In this document: positions 1 through 12,400 of the stretch, piece by piece | How the letters are laid out: every line of letters begins with the position of its first letter | Position numbering within the stretch: the first letter of the stretch is position 1 | DNA from: Bryoerythrophyllum caledonicum | Taxonomy: Eukaryota; Streptophyta; Bryopsida; Pottiales; Pottiaceae | Assembly (NCBI GenBank): GCA_963971425.1 | Contig: OZ020524.1 | Coordinates: 1,645,773 to 1,709,772 of the forward strand | Length of the DNA: 64,000 nt | Reading direction: 5' to 3' | The notes under the pieces: generated by a model | Database searches by the model: none | Told to the model about the DNA's origin: nothing | The model's input: the letters and a program-made list of their open reading frames with translations, nothing else | Program-made: the position numbers and the translations under genes

Positions 1-1143
1 TCCACACACTAACCCCGCCCTCCTTCCAGCGATCCACACTCTCGATTCCAGCACCACACTACGATGTTCGGAACTCTACTTCGTTTCAAGCGCCGGCCCA
101 CAGAACCCCGCTTCCGTCCGGGCGTGGAACTCAGCGACGGGGTAAAATTCTCACAGAGAGACAGAACTCAAGACAGTTCCCAGCGTTGAACATCCACCCG
201 TGCGCTCTGACCTAAATCGTACACCGCCCATTCGGAACCGGACCCGGTATGGCACGAAACGATCGAAATGTGCGACAGAGAGCTGCGAGACTACTGCCAC
301 TCCGTCGCCCAAGCTCTTGGCTTCGACGACGAGAACCCAACGACGCAGCAACCACGGATCTCCCCAACACAAAGCCGCATTGCGATTTCCCTTCGCCACT
401 CGCCACAATGGCGACCGAAGACCTAAATCCTGCTGCCGCAAACGACAACAAGTCTCAACTGCACCCTCTCTGCAATACCTCGCGCGCCTGAAATTCCATC
501 GTCTCGGCCGGTGCGAGACCCCCGCGCGCCACCGAGATGGGAACGGAGCAGAATCCTTGCCGTGTCATCTGCCCACGCTCCGCAGCCACTCGCATCATCC
601 CCAGAATGCGCTGGCAACCTAAACAAAGCGGAACCGTCTGCAAGGGAAGCGACCAAGGCGCCCGATCCACGCCCTCCGACAACCGCACCGCACCTCCCCC
701 GCATTCAACCCTAACCACGCCCTGCCACCAGAATCCACTGTCAGCTCCGCCCGCAGGGCAGCACTCACCATGCTGGACGACGGCGCCACGCGAACTTCCC
801 GTCTCCGATCAACTCATCCACACTGGCATCGCCTCCCGGGCTCGAGATTGCAACCACGACCTCACGCCCCACCGCCGCGACCCACCGATCCGCAATCTGC
901 GCCGCTGCTGCTGCCCCTGCTGCTGCTGCTGCTGGCCGGGCCTTCAAAGCGCGGTCGATCCAATCCCGTCGGCCAATTTGCCAATGGCGGTCGGCGCTGC
1001 TCTTGGCCTGCGATTGCTTCGGCCTTCCTTGGTGTTGGGGCAAGATGAAGTGGAGCAGAGTGGGAAGGGAGGGCGCAGTCGCAGTTGTGGTCGAAGGCCG
1101 GTTTTGAGATTGTCAAGGTCCCAGCGCTCACCGGACGAGAGAA
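1..1143 (-). other. GC-rich segment, possible first exon of a minus-strand gene
   Basis: This stretch is much richer in G+C than the AT-rich DNA that follows, as are the 5' ends of the other genes here. On the minus strand an open frame runs from about 1043 to 768, is rich in Ala, and meets a good 5' splice site (CATG|GTGAGT, exon end near 770). Frames further left on the same strand stay open for 80-90 codons but match no family I recognise. It may be the 5' exon and UTR of a gene running off the left edge, or only a GC-rich promoter. I assign no function. Confidence 0.25.
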
Positions 1144-1550
1144 ACTTTGATAGTCTCTGAAAATGGAACATGCTGGGACGATGTTGACGGAGCATTTGAT
1201 TGTGTATGGCTCCTACTACGTATTTTCGACATCTCATCTTCCTTTCCTGTCGTCGTTTCGTCCTATTTTCGTTCCCACATGCCTTTTTCGTCTGAATTTA
1301 CGAACGATAAAGAAGGACCGGGTCTGCCTCAACGAGATGTCTTTCGAACGAGGAAGGAATTAGTTGTGAGCGATAATCTTTCTTTGTTGTCCGGCTTGGA
1401 TGAGGGAGTTCGGTTGAGTGCGGATGGATGTTTTCTTGTTGTGGATTTCAATCATGAATTTGGGACTTCTGTGGTGAATCGTCATTGGAGGTTTGGGCAT
1501 TATATTTATTTTGTCACTTTTAGCTTGTACTCTTTATTCTCGTTGTTTAA

Positions 1551-2651
1551 CCCCTAAAAGCCCATGTGTACGTGGGGCGTACGTTTTGGATATTGGGCAT
1601 GTACTTTTGAGTGGAAAAAATACTCCGATTCTTATGAAAAAATTTCACTGCATTGTCCTTGATGAAATCTATATTGGGAATTTTTCAAATTCGATTTTGG
1701 ACTTTTGGTCCAAAAGTTATTAGCCTTCGAAGGTCAAAATGGGAAGTCTGGACTATAGGGGCATCCATGTCAACGAATGCAATTTGAGGAGGAAAATGGG
1801 GAAAAATTCTGGGACAAAAAGGGCGAGGAAAGGAGTCCAGACTTCCATGCACGAAGTCCAAGTGGAAAAAGCTTTGAAAATTATTGAAAGAGTTATTAAA
1901 GTAATTAAAAAAATAGCAAACAACTAGCCGTCACTTGGGATGCCAGCGTCCCACGCCGGAAGCGGGCCTGCCAAGATTTTTAATTTTTTAATTTTATTTT
2001 CCCCCGTCTAGTTGCGAGGGCTCTCAAGAGCGGGACGAATTGGCCACCCAATTTCAAGCACTGCCTTTTCCCATAATGCTTTACTTATTCCATATATTCA
2101 TGACAATTATGGATTTTACTAATTGTAGTTGTTTCTTTTTCTAAAATTAGTGAAAAAATAAATTGAAAATTTTCACCATTGGGATCCTCAAATGCAACAA
2201 CTTGTACGAAAGAAACAATTTCATATCACTTATGTAGTAATTGTCATCATTTTGTACCTCCTATCACTAAAGTATATATTTCTACATCTACTATCCCTCG
2301 AATTGACCTCAAATTTTGCACACAAATAGCTAACAACATATAAGTTACATTTCAGTAAAAAATTTGATCACATTTCAATGTAAAAACTAGAAGATATGCC
2401 TAGGCAAAGTAGGCTAACCTTGCCAGGCAAGGGGGAAAAAATACTTTTCTTTGCACTTCAAATGCTATAATCTTCACATCCGTGCGGTGGATTGCAACCA
2501 AATTTGTATTGTAAGTTTATATACATGTTTATTTTTATATTGTATGGTTCAAAGTCTAATATTAGACTTTAATGTTAGATTTTGTTGCCACTTGTTGATG
2601 ATGGCAATTTTGGAGTGTTTCATGAGGGAAAATGCCTTGGGCTTTTAGGGG
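1551..2651. mobile_element. TTAA-flanked non-autonomous DNA transposon, piggyBac-like ends (copy A)
   Basis: A perfect 13-bp terminal inverted repeat, CCCCTAAAAGCCC, starts at 1551 and its reverse complement ends at 2651. TTAA stands immediately outside both ends (1547-1550 and 2652-2655). C/G-rich short TIRs directly abutting a duplicated TTAA are the signature of the piggyBac superfamily. The 1,101-bp interior is AT-rich and carries no transposase frame, so the element would be non-autonomous. A homologous single end lies at 51,005. Confidence 0.6.
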
Positions 2652-2655
2652 TTAA

Positions 2656-4680
2656 AACATGAACCATATAAGTTTTAATTTGGATCAATGGGTTCACTTG
2701 AGGCTTTTTACTTTGTTTACGCTAGATTTTTTATTTCTTTAGATTAAAAGTTGATTTGCATTATTCCAAGAAAAAAAGAGGAAGTGTAACATTGATATTT
2801 CAAACTACTTAATATGAGTTTTTGTTGGAGGTATTATTTTTGTTTTAGGCCATGACAAATTGAGTTGTATAAGCAATTCTTAGTACCTCATTTTAAGAAT
2901 AGTTGCTATAGCCACAAGAAAAAATAGATTAGGTAGTTTAGAACAAGTGTATTGTATTTTGTATCATTGATATGATGTGTAGTGCCTTAACAACATTGTT
3001 GACAACGCTAGAGGCTTCTAAGCACTAAAAGGAATTCATAAGGTTTTACATGGTCTTTCACCTCAAAAGTGTTATTTAGGTATGAATAAAAAATTGCAAA
3101 GACAATCATTTTGTGCCCAAGGTATGCCAAGCGTTTATGATATTATGCTAAAAATATGTATAATTTGGATAGTTTGGATTGTTGTTGATTTAAGCATCAA
3201 AAGATAATTCTAATAAGTTGTATATTCAAAGATAATGAAATTTATCAAAAAAATCAGTAACAAAAAGTTATAAATATCTAGCTAAGAAATTTTAGTTGTT
3301 CATAGGGTTGCTCACAATGTTTTGATTTTTTAACAACTAAGACGGTAGCCTTTGATATTGGACAAACGTATATAATTGATGTGCTTATTTTATGTTCCCC
3401 TATATTTCCTAAATTGAAAATTTTAACATATTCTATATAATAATCATAGGTCAAAATGGTATAGTAGCATATTTTTGCACCATAATGTTTGAAGGCTTTC
3501 CAAGGGTGATTCTTCTGCCCTAATCATTTCAGGTCCCTCTAGCCCTCATAACAACCACTCTATTGCTTTCCTACACCTACCTACAACAAAAACATACAAG
3601 GAAATGAGAGAGTGATGGTGGTAGCTCTAAGCACTTCAAATTTTTTGTTGCTACATATATTATTATCCATTTTTGCTAGTGTAAATTCTTTGCAAAAAGA
3701 AAACCGCATTATATACTAGCTTTGTCATAAAAATTTAAACATTGTCATGTAACTTAGAAGAGTGATTGAAGGGTGAGTGCATCAACTATAGTACAATCAA
3801 ACACATTGATGAATGTGTGATAGAAGATAACAAAAATCAACAAACTCAAGATGGATTGAGAATATAGAATTGAAATAATTGAGATATGCAAGGAATTGAG
3901 TAATTTTCTTACTTGAAGTGATATCAACTTCTTATTACAATATTAAAGTAATAAAGGATTGAACCACCTTCTAAATTTTTTAAATACTAAATTATGTTTC
4001 TATGTGATTATAATTTATCAGTCAATTGATGGACTATAATTTTTCTTTAGAATTAAAAACATAAAACTTTAGTTATAGTATGATCTTCAAAAATTCTAGG
4101 AGAAGGATTCTAGTTACAAATGAAGAAGTTTAGACATTGTCGAGCATTTCTAAGAATAAGTATTCATAGTAGAGACAACTCCCTCTTTTAAATGCTCCTT
4201 TTATAAGTTGGAGAGATGAGCCATCATAAAGTCTTTGTGATATGCTAATTTGCTATTTATTATTCATCAAAGACTTGAATTATTAGCTTTAATATTTTTT
4301 CTTACAGTAGTTTGTATTAGAATTTTTGAGATGCACAAATGAAAATGAACTATTTATACAGAGTCTTAAAGAGTAATACAGAGTTATACATAGTAATATA
4401 GAGTAATGTCTAGATGTATCTCGATACCTTTCTTCTTGCTACAAGGCTTTAGTATACCAAACTATTCATCAAATTTTTATTTGGTGGACAAATTATCTTA
4501 TAGAAGCTCTGAGTGAACGTGTAAATTACTCTATTTCCGAAGAACTTGGTCAACTTTTTCATAATGGTTGTAGAATCAACGATAGACGAGCTTGCTTTGG
4601 TATTTGAGCATTGAGCGTGGGTATTCCAGTTTGGTTGTTCTAAAGCTCCTGTTCGTTTTGGAAGTAGGTGCAGAGTCTAA
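2656..4680. other. AT-rich intergenic DNA
   Basis: About 2 kb of AT-rich sequence with no coding frame, RNA gene or clear repeat boundary that I can support. The last 200 bases lead into the EFM4 5' region. Confidence 0.5.
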
Positions 4681-4789
4681 TTAACGAAATGTGGGTGAAG
4701 GGGCCTCAAGTTACTCGCTTTGTGTCGGAGGCAAGGGCGGCAACTTGGGGACTGTTGCTGCGGCATGGCACGGCACTGCATTGCTTTCC

Positions 4790-4829
4790 ATTAGGGTTTG
4801 CTCTGCGACTCGTGTTGCATTAGGGTTTT
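4790..4829 (+). promoter_or_regulatory. Paired telo-box motifs upstream of the EFM4-like gene
   Basis: Two copies of TTAGGGTTT (about 4791-4799 and 4820-4828) lie about 190-230 bases upstream of the chosen start codon. This is the AAACCCTA telo-box, known from promoters and leaders of plant translation-related genes. Its role here is inferred from position only. Confidence 0.45.
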
Positions 4830-5017
4830 CCGTGCCCTGCTCTGCTCTGCTCTTCTCTTTGCTCTGCTTTCCCTCCTCTCCTCTGTTCTGGCTACTGCTT
4901 GCTGCATCCTTCCATTGCCGTCGTTGCGGCTGCGCTTCCTTGCGTTCTGCAGCCGGCCCGTGTTCGATCCGCATCATAGGTTCCGACGCCGGCTCTGCCA
5001 TTGCCCTCAAGCAGGGG

Positions 5018-7367
5018 ATGGCCACCCGCTGCCCGCCGGCCGACCCCATGCCGTCGCTGGATGCCACCGCCATCGCCACTGTCAACGCCAGTGCCAACGC
5101 CACCGCTTCCGCGCTGCATTACTCGGATGATGAGCGATCCGTCGCCGCCGACTCGTGGTCCGTGAAGAGCGAGTATGGCAGCACGCTGGATGGCGACGAC
5201 CAGCGCAATGCCGACGTTGTCGACGCGCTGAATGCCTCCTTCCGCAGCGGTCCCTCTGACTACACGTACATCACCCCACACTCTCCGATGCCTCTGGTTC
5301 TGGATCCATCGATCGTGTGATGTGTTCTCTTCGGGGTGATCCACTCTGTTGACTTGTGTTGCTCTGCACATTCACCACTACCCCCCTGATTCAGATTTTT
5401 CCCTCTTTCAGATCGGACAAGGAGGAGCAGGATGCAGAGGTGGAGCCTTCGGTACTGGGCCTGCAGTCCCACTGGGATTCAACTTATGCGGATGAGCTTA
5501 CAAACTTTCACGAGCAGGGTGATGCTGGTGAAATCTGGTGAGCGACTTGACTGATTTTACAAAATGGAGTACCCTTGTAGCTCTGCGCCATTTATTGTAG
5601 TGTTTATTTGCATTGAGTCAAGATTGAGTACTGATTGTCGAAGGGCTGGGGCAATTGAAGGTTCGGTGAGGAGGTCATGGAAACTGTGGCCGCTTGGACT
5701 GCTAGAATATGTATTGCAGTTGCAGCAGGACTGCCCTGTGACAATGTAGATGGCTGTGCCTTGGGGACAAGGGATCTAGGACATGTTAGCGCGGGTGGCT
5801 CTATGGCATTGGAGCTGGCGAACTGGAATGTTCTTGACCTTGGCACTGGGAATGGCTTGCTTCTTCATGCTTTGGCAAAGCAAGGGTACATTCTCAAACG
5901 CCACTTTCCTTTGCTCGTCTCTGCTGTTGCCATTGATCGTAATTGTGGTGGTCTTTCACGTGTTTTAGGTGTTGTACAGTGCTATTCAACGGATGGTGTC
6001 TAATTTTTTGTTGGAAAACGGCACTTTTGAAGGAAAATTAAGAAGGGAGGCTTTGAAAGATTTTAAGGAGAACTTTTTGTGATGCAGGTTTACGGATTTG
6101 ACAGGAACTGATTATAGTGAGGCAGGTGTGGAGCTTGCAAGGGCAATATCAATGCGTAGTAATGTCGATAATATTACATTCCTAGTAAGTGTACATTTAG
6201 GAGAAAATGTGTCTGTGTCAGTGAATGTGAGAGTTTCGATGGTGTCTTTTTTGAACAAAGAAATTTGTTGTCTGTAAATATAACACTGAACATACCATTT
6301 TCTTGGGACGTTTTAAAGTGTTTTGAATCTATAGCATCTAGTGGTCTCCCCACTTGTAGCTTGCTTTTTCTTTTGGTCTGTGTTCTCTCGGACGTGGTTC
6401 ATAATCAATGAGTCAAGAGAGTTCAATGAACTACTGAGTCCGTATGTGATATTTCTACCTCATGGTTGTTGTTCTCGTGCATCTACCGTTGACTTGTCCG
6501 ACGAAGCCTCGTAAGTCACTCAAGTTGGGAACGTTGCTGGTTTTCCTAACTCCCAAATTTCCAATGATTTTTGTAGGTCGATGATGTGCTAGACACAAAA
6601 ATAAATCAGGAGTACAAGTTGGTCACTGATAAGGGGACTCTCGATGCTATCGGTCTACACCCTGATGGTCCTGCGCGCAGGTTTGCTCATTTTTTAAACT
6701 ACTTGCCCGACGCTTGTCAGTTGCTAGTTATTTGGAGGATTTATTGGTTTGCAAAGGTCTTGAGTCTCTATCAATCACTACAAGACCTTGTCGAGGCTTT
6801 GTCCAGTAATTATGTAGTTTTGAAAAGTTTTTGTTAATTGAACCTTTTGGGTAGTACACCACCGCGTAAGCCTAGAGATTGTTGTGGTTTTCTGACAGGA
6901 TTTTACATTTTTGCAGGATTCTATATTGGAAATCTGTGTGCAAGTTGCTCGCTCCTGGTGGAATACTGGTATTCTTTCGCTTTACATTGACGAATAGCAA
7001 GGCGTATTTTCTCTTTTCGCTAGAAGGGTTTTAGAACATGCCAAGTTGTCGGTATACAGATTTTTGCGCTTTGATATTCACCACGGTCTGCCTCAACTTC
7101 TGGAACGGTATGTGGCAGGTAATTACCTCGTGTAACAGCACCAAGGACGAGCTAGTAGCTGAAGTGAATCGATTCAATCGTCTTCAAAAGAACAATGGCT
7201 GTAATGGCAAAGATGGTAAAGATGAAAAACAAGCCAATGGTCCTTACTTGGGTTCCACAGAGCCAATGCTCGAGTATATCGACCATGTTCGAACCTATCC
7301 TACATTCCGGTTTGGAGGTGTCGAGGGAAGTAGAGTCTCGACCGTTGGTTTTATCCTTAGAGATTAA
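5018..7367 (+). CDS. EFM4: EFM4/METTL10-type protein-lysine N-methyltransferase
   Basis: A SAM-dependent class I methyltransferase; its family methylates a lysine of translation elongation factor 1A in the cytosol. Seven exons fit in phase: 5018-5265, 5412-5537, 5661-5885, 6088-6184, 6577-6680, 6917-6968 and 7119-7367, about 366 residues. Diagnostic blocks are WFGEEVMETV, the SAM loop VLDLGTGNGLLLHALAKQG, TGTDYS, DKGTLDAIGLHPDG, ITSCNSTKDEL and the C-terminal FRFGGVEGSRVSTVGF. Compared with animal METTL10 it has a long acidic N-terminus and an insert before the last block (KNNGCNGKDGKDEKQANG). The first donor is uncertain: exon 1 could end at 5265 or 5316, both in phase. The frame is open upstream to 4691, so the start could lie earlier. 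I chose the ATG at 5018 because the upstream part reads like a leader. Confidence 0.9.
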
Positions 7368-8124
7368 TGTCCACCGCTCGAGGTTTGTAAATTTATGGAG
7401 GTTGGCAGTCCGTCTACAATCTGTAGTTAGATTGGCGTTAGGTGTAATGAGAACTCGTACTTATCTTACGCTGGCCGCGTGAAACCTCAATATTGCTCAA
7501 TTGTATTGGCCTTATGATATCCTGAAGTACAAGAGTTTAAAGATCCATCCAACAAGGTAGTACAGTACATTCTTTCGAAGGCATGACCAGCAACCAGCAG
7601 TCAGAACTTACGACTTTCAATTCTCCCTTAAGTTCATGCAAGGGTGACAGTTCTGCAGTTGCCGAAAAGTAAGTTAGTCATTGAAAGGATTGGAAATGGC
7701 ACGTTCAGTGAAAACCAGACCTGGTGGGTGAAGTGCCAAATCTTCAGCGTGTAAGCATAGTTTATTACACTTTATTACTATGTAGAAAAAATTACTCCAA
7801 CACTGGCCATTACACCTTTACTCTTTTGTAGAAAAAAATACTCCAAAATTGGCCTCCAAAATTGGCCATTCTTGTGAAACGATTGGAAAAGTAGCCTGGG
7901 CTCGCCTAATGGAGAGCCCAGGGCGAATTGACCCCCTCGTTGGGAGCCTTCCAACGAAGGGATGCCAACTTTTGCACCAGCTACCGTATGCGCCCATCCG
8001 CATCGCACAAGCTACACTTCGTTGCCATGAAACCTTGTAGAGATTTAGGGTTTCGATTCTACGTCCCTTGGTAACGTGATAACTCTTGGTACTATACACC
8101 GAGCGGTGCCACAAGAAAAGCATC
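7368..8124 (+). other. Intergenic region and leader of the next gene
   Basis: Holds the EFM4 3' UTR and a more GC-rich stretch (7860-8100) with a TTTAGGG motif near 8044. A short local repeat (AAAATTACTCCAA/AAAATACTCCAAAA) lies at 7788-7865. No gene seen. Confidence 0.4.
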
Positions 8125-9085
8125 ATGGATCCCCAAGATGATGAAGAGGAAGACGTACCAGTGCAGAGGTTCATCACGAGACAACGGAGAGCGTCTCACC
8201 CTCCAGCAAGGGATTTGTTCGCGGTTAGAGCTACTCTCCCAACCATTGTTGCTGCGGATGCATGGAAATCCATGTCAAATACATGAGTAATTCATCATCT
8301 CTTGAAGTCGTGTCTGAATCATGGAAGAGTTGGTGGAAATTGGGAATTTACCATATTGTCCATGTGTCCTGTCGAAATAGCCCGTTCTTGCATTCTCGAA
8401 TTTGAGGTGGTGCCATTGAGAAGGACAGGCTCACAGGGAAGAGATGAACAGAGCCTTCGATGCATTCCAGCGTCGCCAGGCTCACAGGGAAGAGGAGATG
8501 AACAGAGCCTTCGATGCTTTCCAGCGTGATATATGGGCGGACCCGCTGTAAGAATCTTCCCTTCCAAAGTCCAATTGGTATCATACTCATGTGCTCCTTT
8601 ATCAGTACTGGAAAAGGATGGTTTGAGTTCAGGATAGTGCTTACGATTTTACCTGACACAGCAGGATAGCCAGATCAAGTCGAGGAGCACAACCGCGAAC
8701 ACAGCGGCGCCTTTCAACACCTGATGATCTGTTCTTTCAACCCTTCCTGGGCACTGAATCACTGTTCCGCACAGCATTTGAGGCTCCACGACTGTCAGTT
8801 CCCCAAAATGTGAGGAACATACACATCGACTGGCTGAACGATTTCTGCCCACCTGCTCTTCACCGCACACATGATGCACCGCCACGAATTGAAGACGTCT
8901 CCTCTTCCTCGGATCCCCAGGTGTCGAACGTCGCTCCTCAGCACCACGTATGCGTAGTTGAGTTGCCAACTGCACCTGATCCCAATAATACCCTGGATTC
9001 TCTCGTAAACACAGGCCAGTCGAATTCGTTCAACCCAAATTCACCAGTCATAATTCATGTATCAACAGACATACATGATGAATGA
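8125..9085 (+). CDS. Unrecognised protein, three-exon model
   Basis: Three pieces join in phase: 8125-8223 (start MDPQDDEEEDVPVQRF), 8429-8547 and 8662-9085, giving about 213 residues. The second intron is well supported: CCGCT|GTAAGA donor, CAG|CAG acceptor (alternative NAGNAG), frame kept. The first intron uses a weaker GTTAGA donor. Exon 2 encodes two near-perfect 17-residue tandem units, of the form QAHREEMNRAFDAFQRR, ending at RDIWADPL. Exon 3 is hydrophilic and low in similarity to anything I know (LFRTAFEAPRLSVPQNVRN, then Ser/Asn/Pro-rich). No domain is recognised. It could be a lineage-specific gene or a decayed transposon gene. It converges on the coiled-coil gene at 9500. Confidence 0.4.
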
Positions 9086-9499
9086 TCAATTACTGTCAAA
9101 ATTCACAAGTTCAACAGGATCATACTCCTGCGCTTAGTACTCTATTCACAAGATTTTGTCTGATTCAAATCTAGTCTTACTCTAACAAGTCGTAACCTCG
9201 GTAGCCAATGTGCATCCGAAGACAATGCCTAAAATGTGGCCTTCTTATTCAGATATAAATAATATGGACGTACAGAACTAGAGATTGATTTTACACTAAT
9301 TGTTTTATAAAAATAGTGGCTCTTCAGCTGCGAAATCCCGATAGGCCACCCGTCGCTGGATACAACTGGCCACTTCAACAAGCCAGCAATCAGGGCAAGA
9401 AGTCTATAGTTGACCAACTCCGCCTAAGATGATAGATTAAAGTTCCATTGCTTCTTGTATTCAAGATGTCTCTGGGAGAGACCAGCAATCCTAAAAGTA
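9086..9499. other. Convergent 3' intergenic region
   Basis: 414 bases between two converging genes, presumably their 3' UTRs. No other signal seen. Confidence 0.4.
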
Positions 9500-12400
9500 C
9501 TACCTCCGTGTATTCCGAAGAGTCCTAATAGTCATGACGAGTTCCTCTCTCTCGACTTCAACCTCAGCAAATCGCAAACTCATCGCAGAATACCGATCCC
9601 GCATGTCCCGCAATTCACCCTCCAACTGCTTGACACGCTTTCGCAATTCTACAAGATCATTTACAACCGTGTCGACATCCCCAAAATTCTGGAGTGCCAC
9701 GGCATGCACGTTCTGCTGCTCCGCAAATGCACTGCTCAGAGTCAAGAACCCACATCAGTTGGAATGTGACGGCACTAAAAATAAAAATAAAAATAAAAGT
9801 ACCCATCTTAATATAAAAAACTGTGCCATCTCAATGTTTGCATCCTAATAAAAAAAAGACGAGTTGCACCGTAAACGAGTCAAGAAAAAATTCTACCATT
9901 CTTAAACAGGAAAACTTTTCCCAGTCGGACAGAACACAATATATTCATGTCTCAAAGCAGACTGCAGTGACCAAGAAAGAAAATTTCTTCATCGTACTCG
10001 CCTCAGAAATATATTTTGTAATCGACAAAGAATGTTTTAATCTTCAATCAAATAACAGCCGAATGGGATCCGTACTGAACCATGAACGAGTGAACTAGGA
10101 AAATGTACTTGTGCTTACCTTCGCAACTGCGACTTGTACATATTGTTGGCCTCCATCGCTTCAGCTAATTCTGTTTCTAGATGTACAACTTTCTCAACCA
10201 TATTAGACCCAGCAGCAACCGCCTTGTACTTCTGAAGCCTGTTGTCCAGTTTCTCATTGACCTGCTTTCCAGCAAACGCCTCATTAGCCAAAGGTTTCGT
10301 GAGCAGGTGGCCTGCTAGAGTCATCCGATAAGAACGCAACAATTCTGCTAGATGCAGCATACCAGCTAAAACCATGACACTAAAACTAATCATTGACCAG
10401 AACTTTTCACATGAAGTACAGGTTGCTAACCTCTTGCAAACGCTCCACTTCTTTCTGAAGCATGTCCTGGGTATTAAGTTGAGATTCCAATTCCTTGACA
10501 AGTCGATTTAATGCGGCATTCTGATTCTGCAAACGTGTCAACTGCCAGAAGAAAAACCACCAAATTTAGAGGCAAGAATGTATCCGAAACTGTTTCTGAA
10601 ACAGTACCATAATTCAGTTGAGCCTTCCAAGAGCAAACATTAAACACCCATTCAACATCGAACGCACGAAAAGATTGGTATATATCTATAGAATCGATTA
10701 GAGCAGATTTCTTGGCAATCTTGAGAATTCAAATTGTCATCCAGATATTTTAGGTTCAAGTACTAATGAGGTACTCATGAAGAGTTTTGCAAACTTAGGT
10801 ACCTCCACTTGAAGTTGCTGAAGATCAGAATCAGGTGCTCCCTGGATAAGCTGCTCATTGGCAAGCTCTAAACGTTCAATCTCACGAAGCAAGCTCGATT
10901 CCTTCTCCGCAAACTCATGCTTCATTTTCTCAAGCTCCAAGGCTTTCAAACGACTTCCCTGTTCACAACCAAGTCATACAATGCAAAGTTAATATCCGAA
11001 TGTGAATTATAAATCTAACTACCTGCACCTACTTTCCAGGAGAGGACGTGCGTCACCGATTGAAAACTGATTACACAGTGCATGAACATTTTATATGAAT
11101 GCACTCTTTGATATTACCGGCCTGAGGCCTGAGGCAACGAAGACAATATTAATTATCAGTTTCTCAATCACTTTAGACCTTTAAGTATCAATGTACCTCA
11201 TAGGTTTCATGCCCGTTGTTTGACTTTTGGTTTCCATTACTATTTGTCCTTCCATTTGCATCTGCGTCATACGATGCTCGCTCATCCTCCAGTAATAATT
11301 CTAGTTCGGTAACTCGCTTTGTCAAAGCAGAATTCTCCTTCTGAAGCAATGCACTCTGTTGCAAAGCTTGTTCAGCTTTCTCAGCCCGGTGCTGTTCAGA
11401 CTCCTTCAGCATGGAGAGTGTCCTAAACTCTGTGGCAGATCGCATCTCCATGTCCTCCAAGTCACTCTGCAGTTGAGCAACCTGAGCTTCTAAAGTCTTT
11501 GAAACTGCAACAGCATTGGCATGGTCTCTGCTGATCGAATGAAAGCTTTCTTCAAGAACAGCACGGCTATTTTCAAAGATTTTTGTGTGCTCCCGAAGAT
11601 CATGATGTGCTTCTTCGAGTTCCCCTTGCAGCCGCATGACTTCGTGTTCCAAATGATGTTGGGAATTCTTGAAAACCTCGCATTCTTTGATGGCCTCATC
11701 CAACTCCTCAGTCAAGTGCCTAACAAGGTCCTGGTGCTTTTCTGTGGTGGAATCCAAAGCGTTTTGAAGGCGTTCCCTTTCACTGAGGAGGTATGACTTC
11801 TCCTCGTCAATCACTCCTGCTTCTTGCTGCCTTCTGTCCCGCTCTTCCGTCATATATTTCAGCTGCAATTCAAGCCCAGATACACGATCGGATATCCGCA
11901 TTTTCTCTTCTTTCAGTGCTGCTAATTTACCCTCTAGGATGGTTTTGGCTCTTTCCAGCTCTGCCGCTTTCACCTCCGCACTCCTCATTTCTACCAGCAG
12001 ATTCTCCAGTTTTTCCTTCAGGGACTCGGACTCTTCCAGGGCATGATCTAAATGCTCCTGGTTCACTCGAGTTTTCTCTTCAGCACTCCGTTGAATATTC
12101 TCCTTGTCCAACTTTTCGCTTTCCAGGAGTTTTCTCAACGATTCCACTTCAGTGGAGCTATGGTTCTGGCCAGATGAAGTAAGCGTCAATATTTCACGTT
12201 CCAGGTCTTCTGCATGCAACCTTCACATCAAGCACAATAACAACCACACAAGACATCCAGTTAGTAGTTCATCATCAGGTGGCCTACATTTAGGAATACT
12301 GATGATGTCAGTATTTTGATACAAATTAGATTACTCTGATCGTAGTAGACCTTGAATACAGAACAGGATATATTATGCAGAAAAGGTGGAGCACCATGTA

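Noticed and set aside
1147-1557. 136-codon plus-strand frame
   Set aside because: Crosses into the TTAA element, has no domain and no splice or homology support.
10262-10430. Coding extension of exon 12 of the coiled-coil gene (LLRSYRMTLAGHLL...)
   Set aside because: It cannot be joined in phase to exon 11; the acceptor at 10,262 (AAAGCAG|GTC) restores phase, so the stretch is intron.
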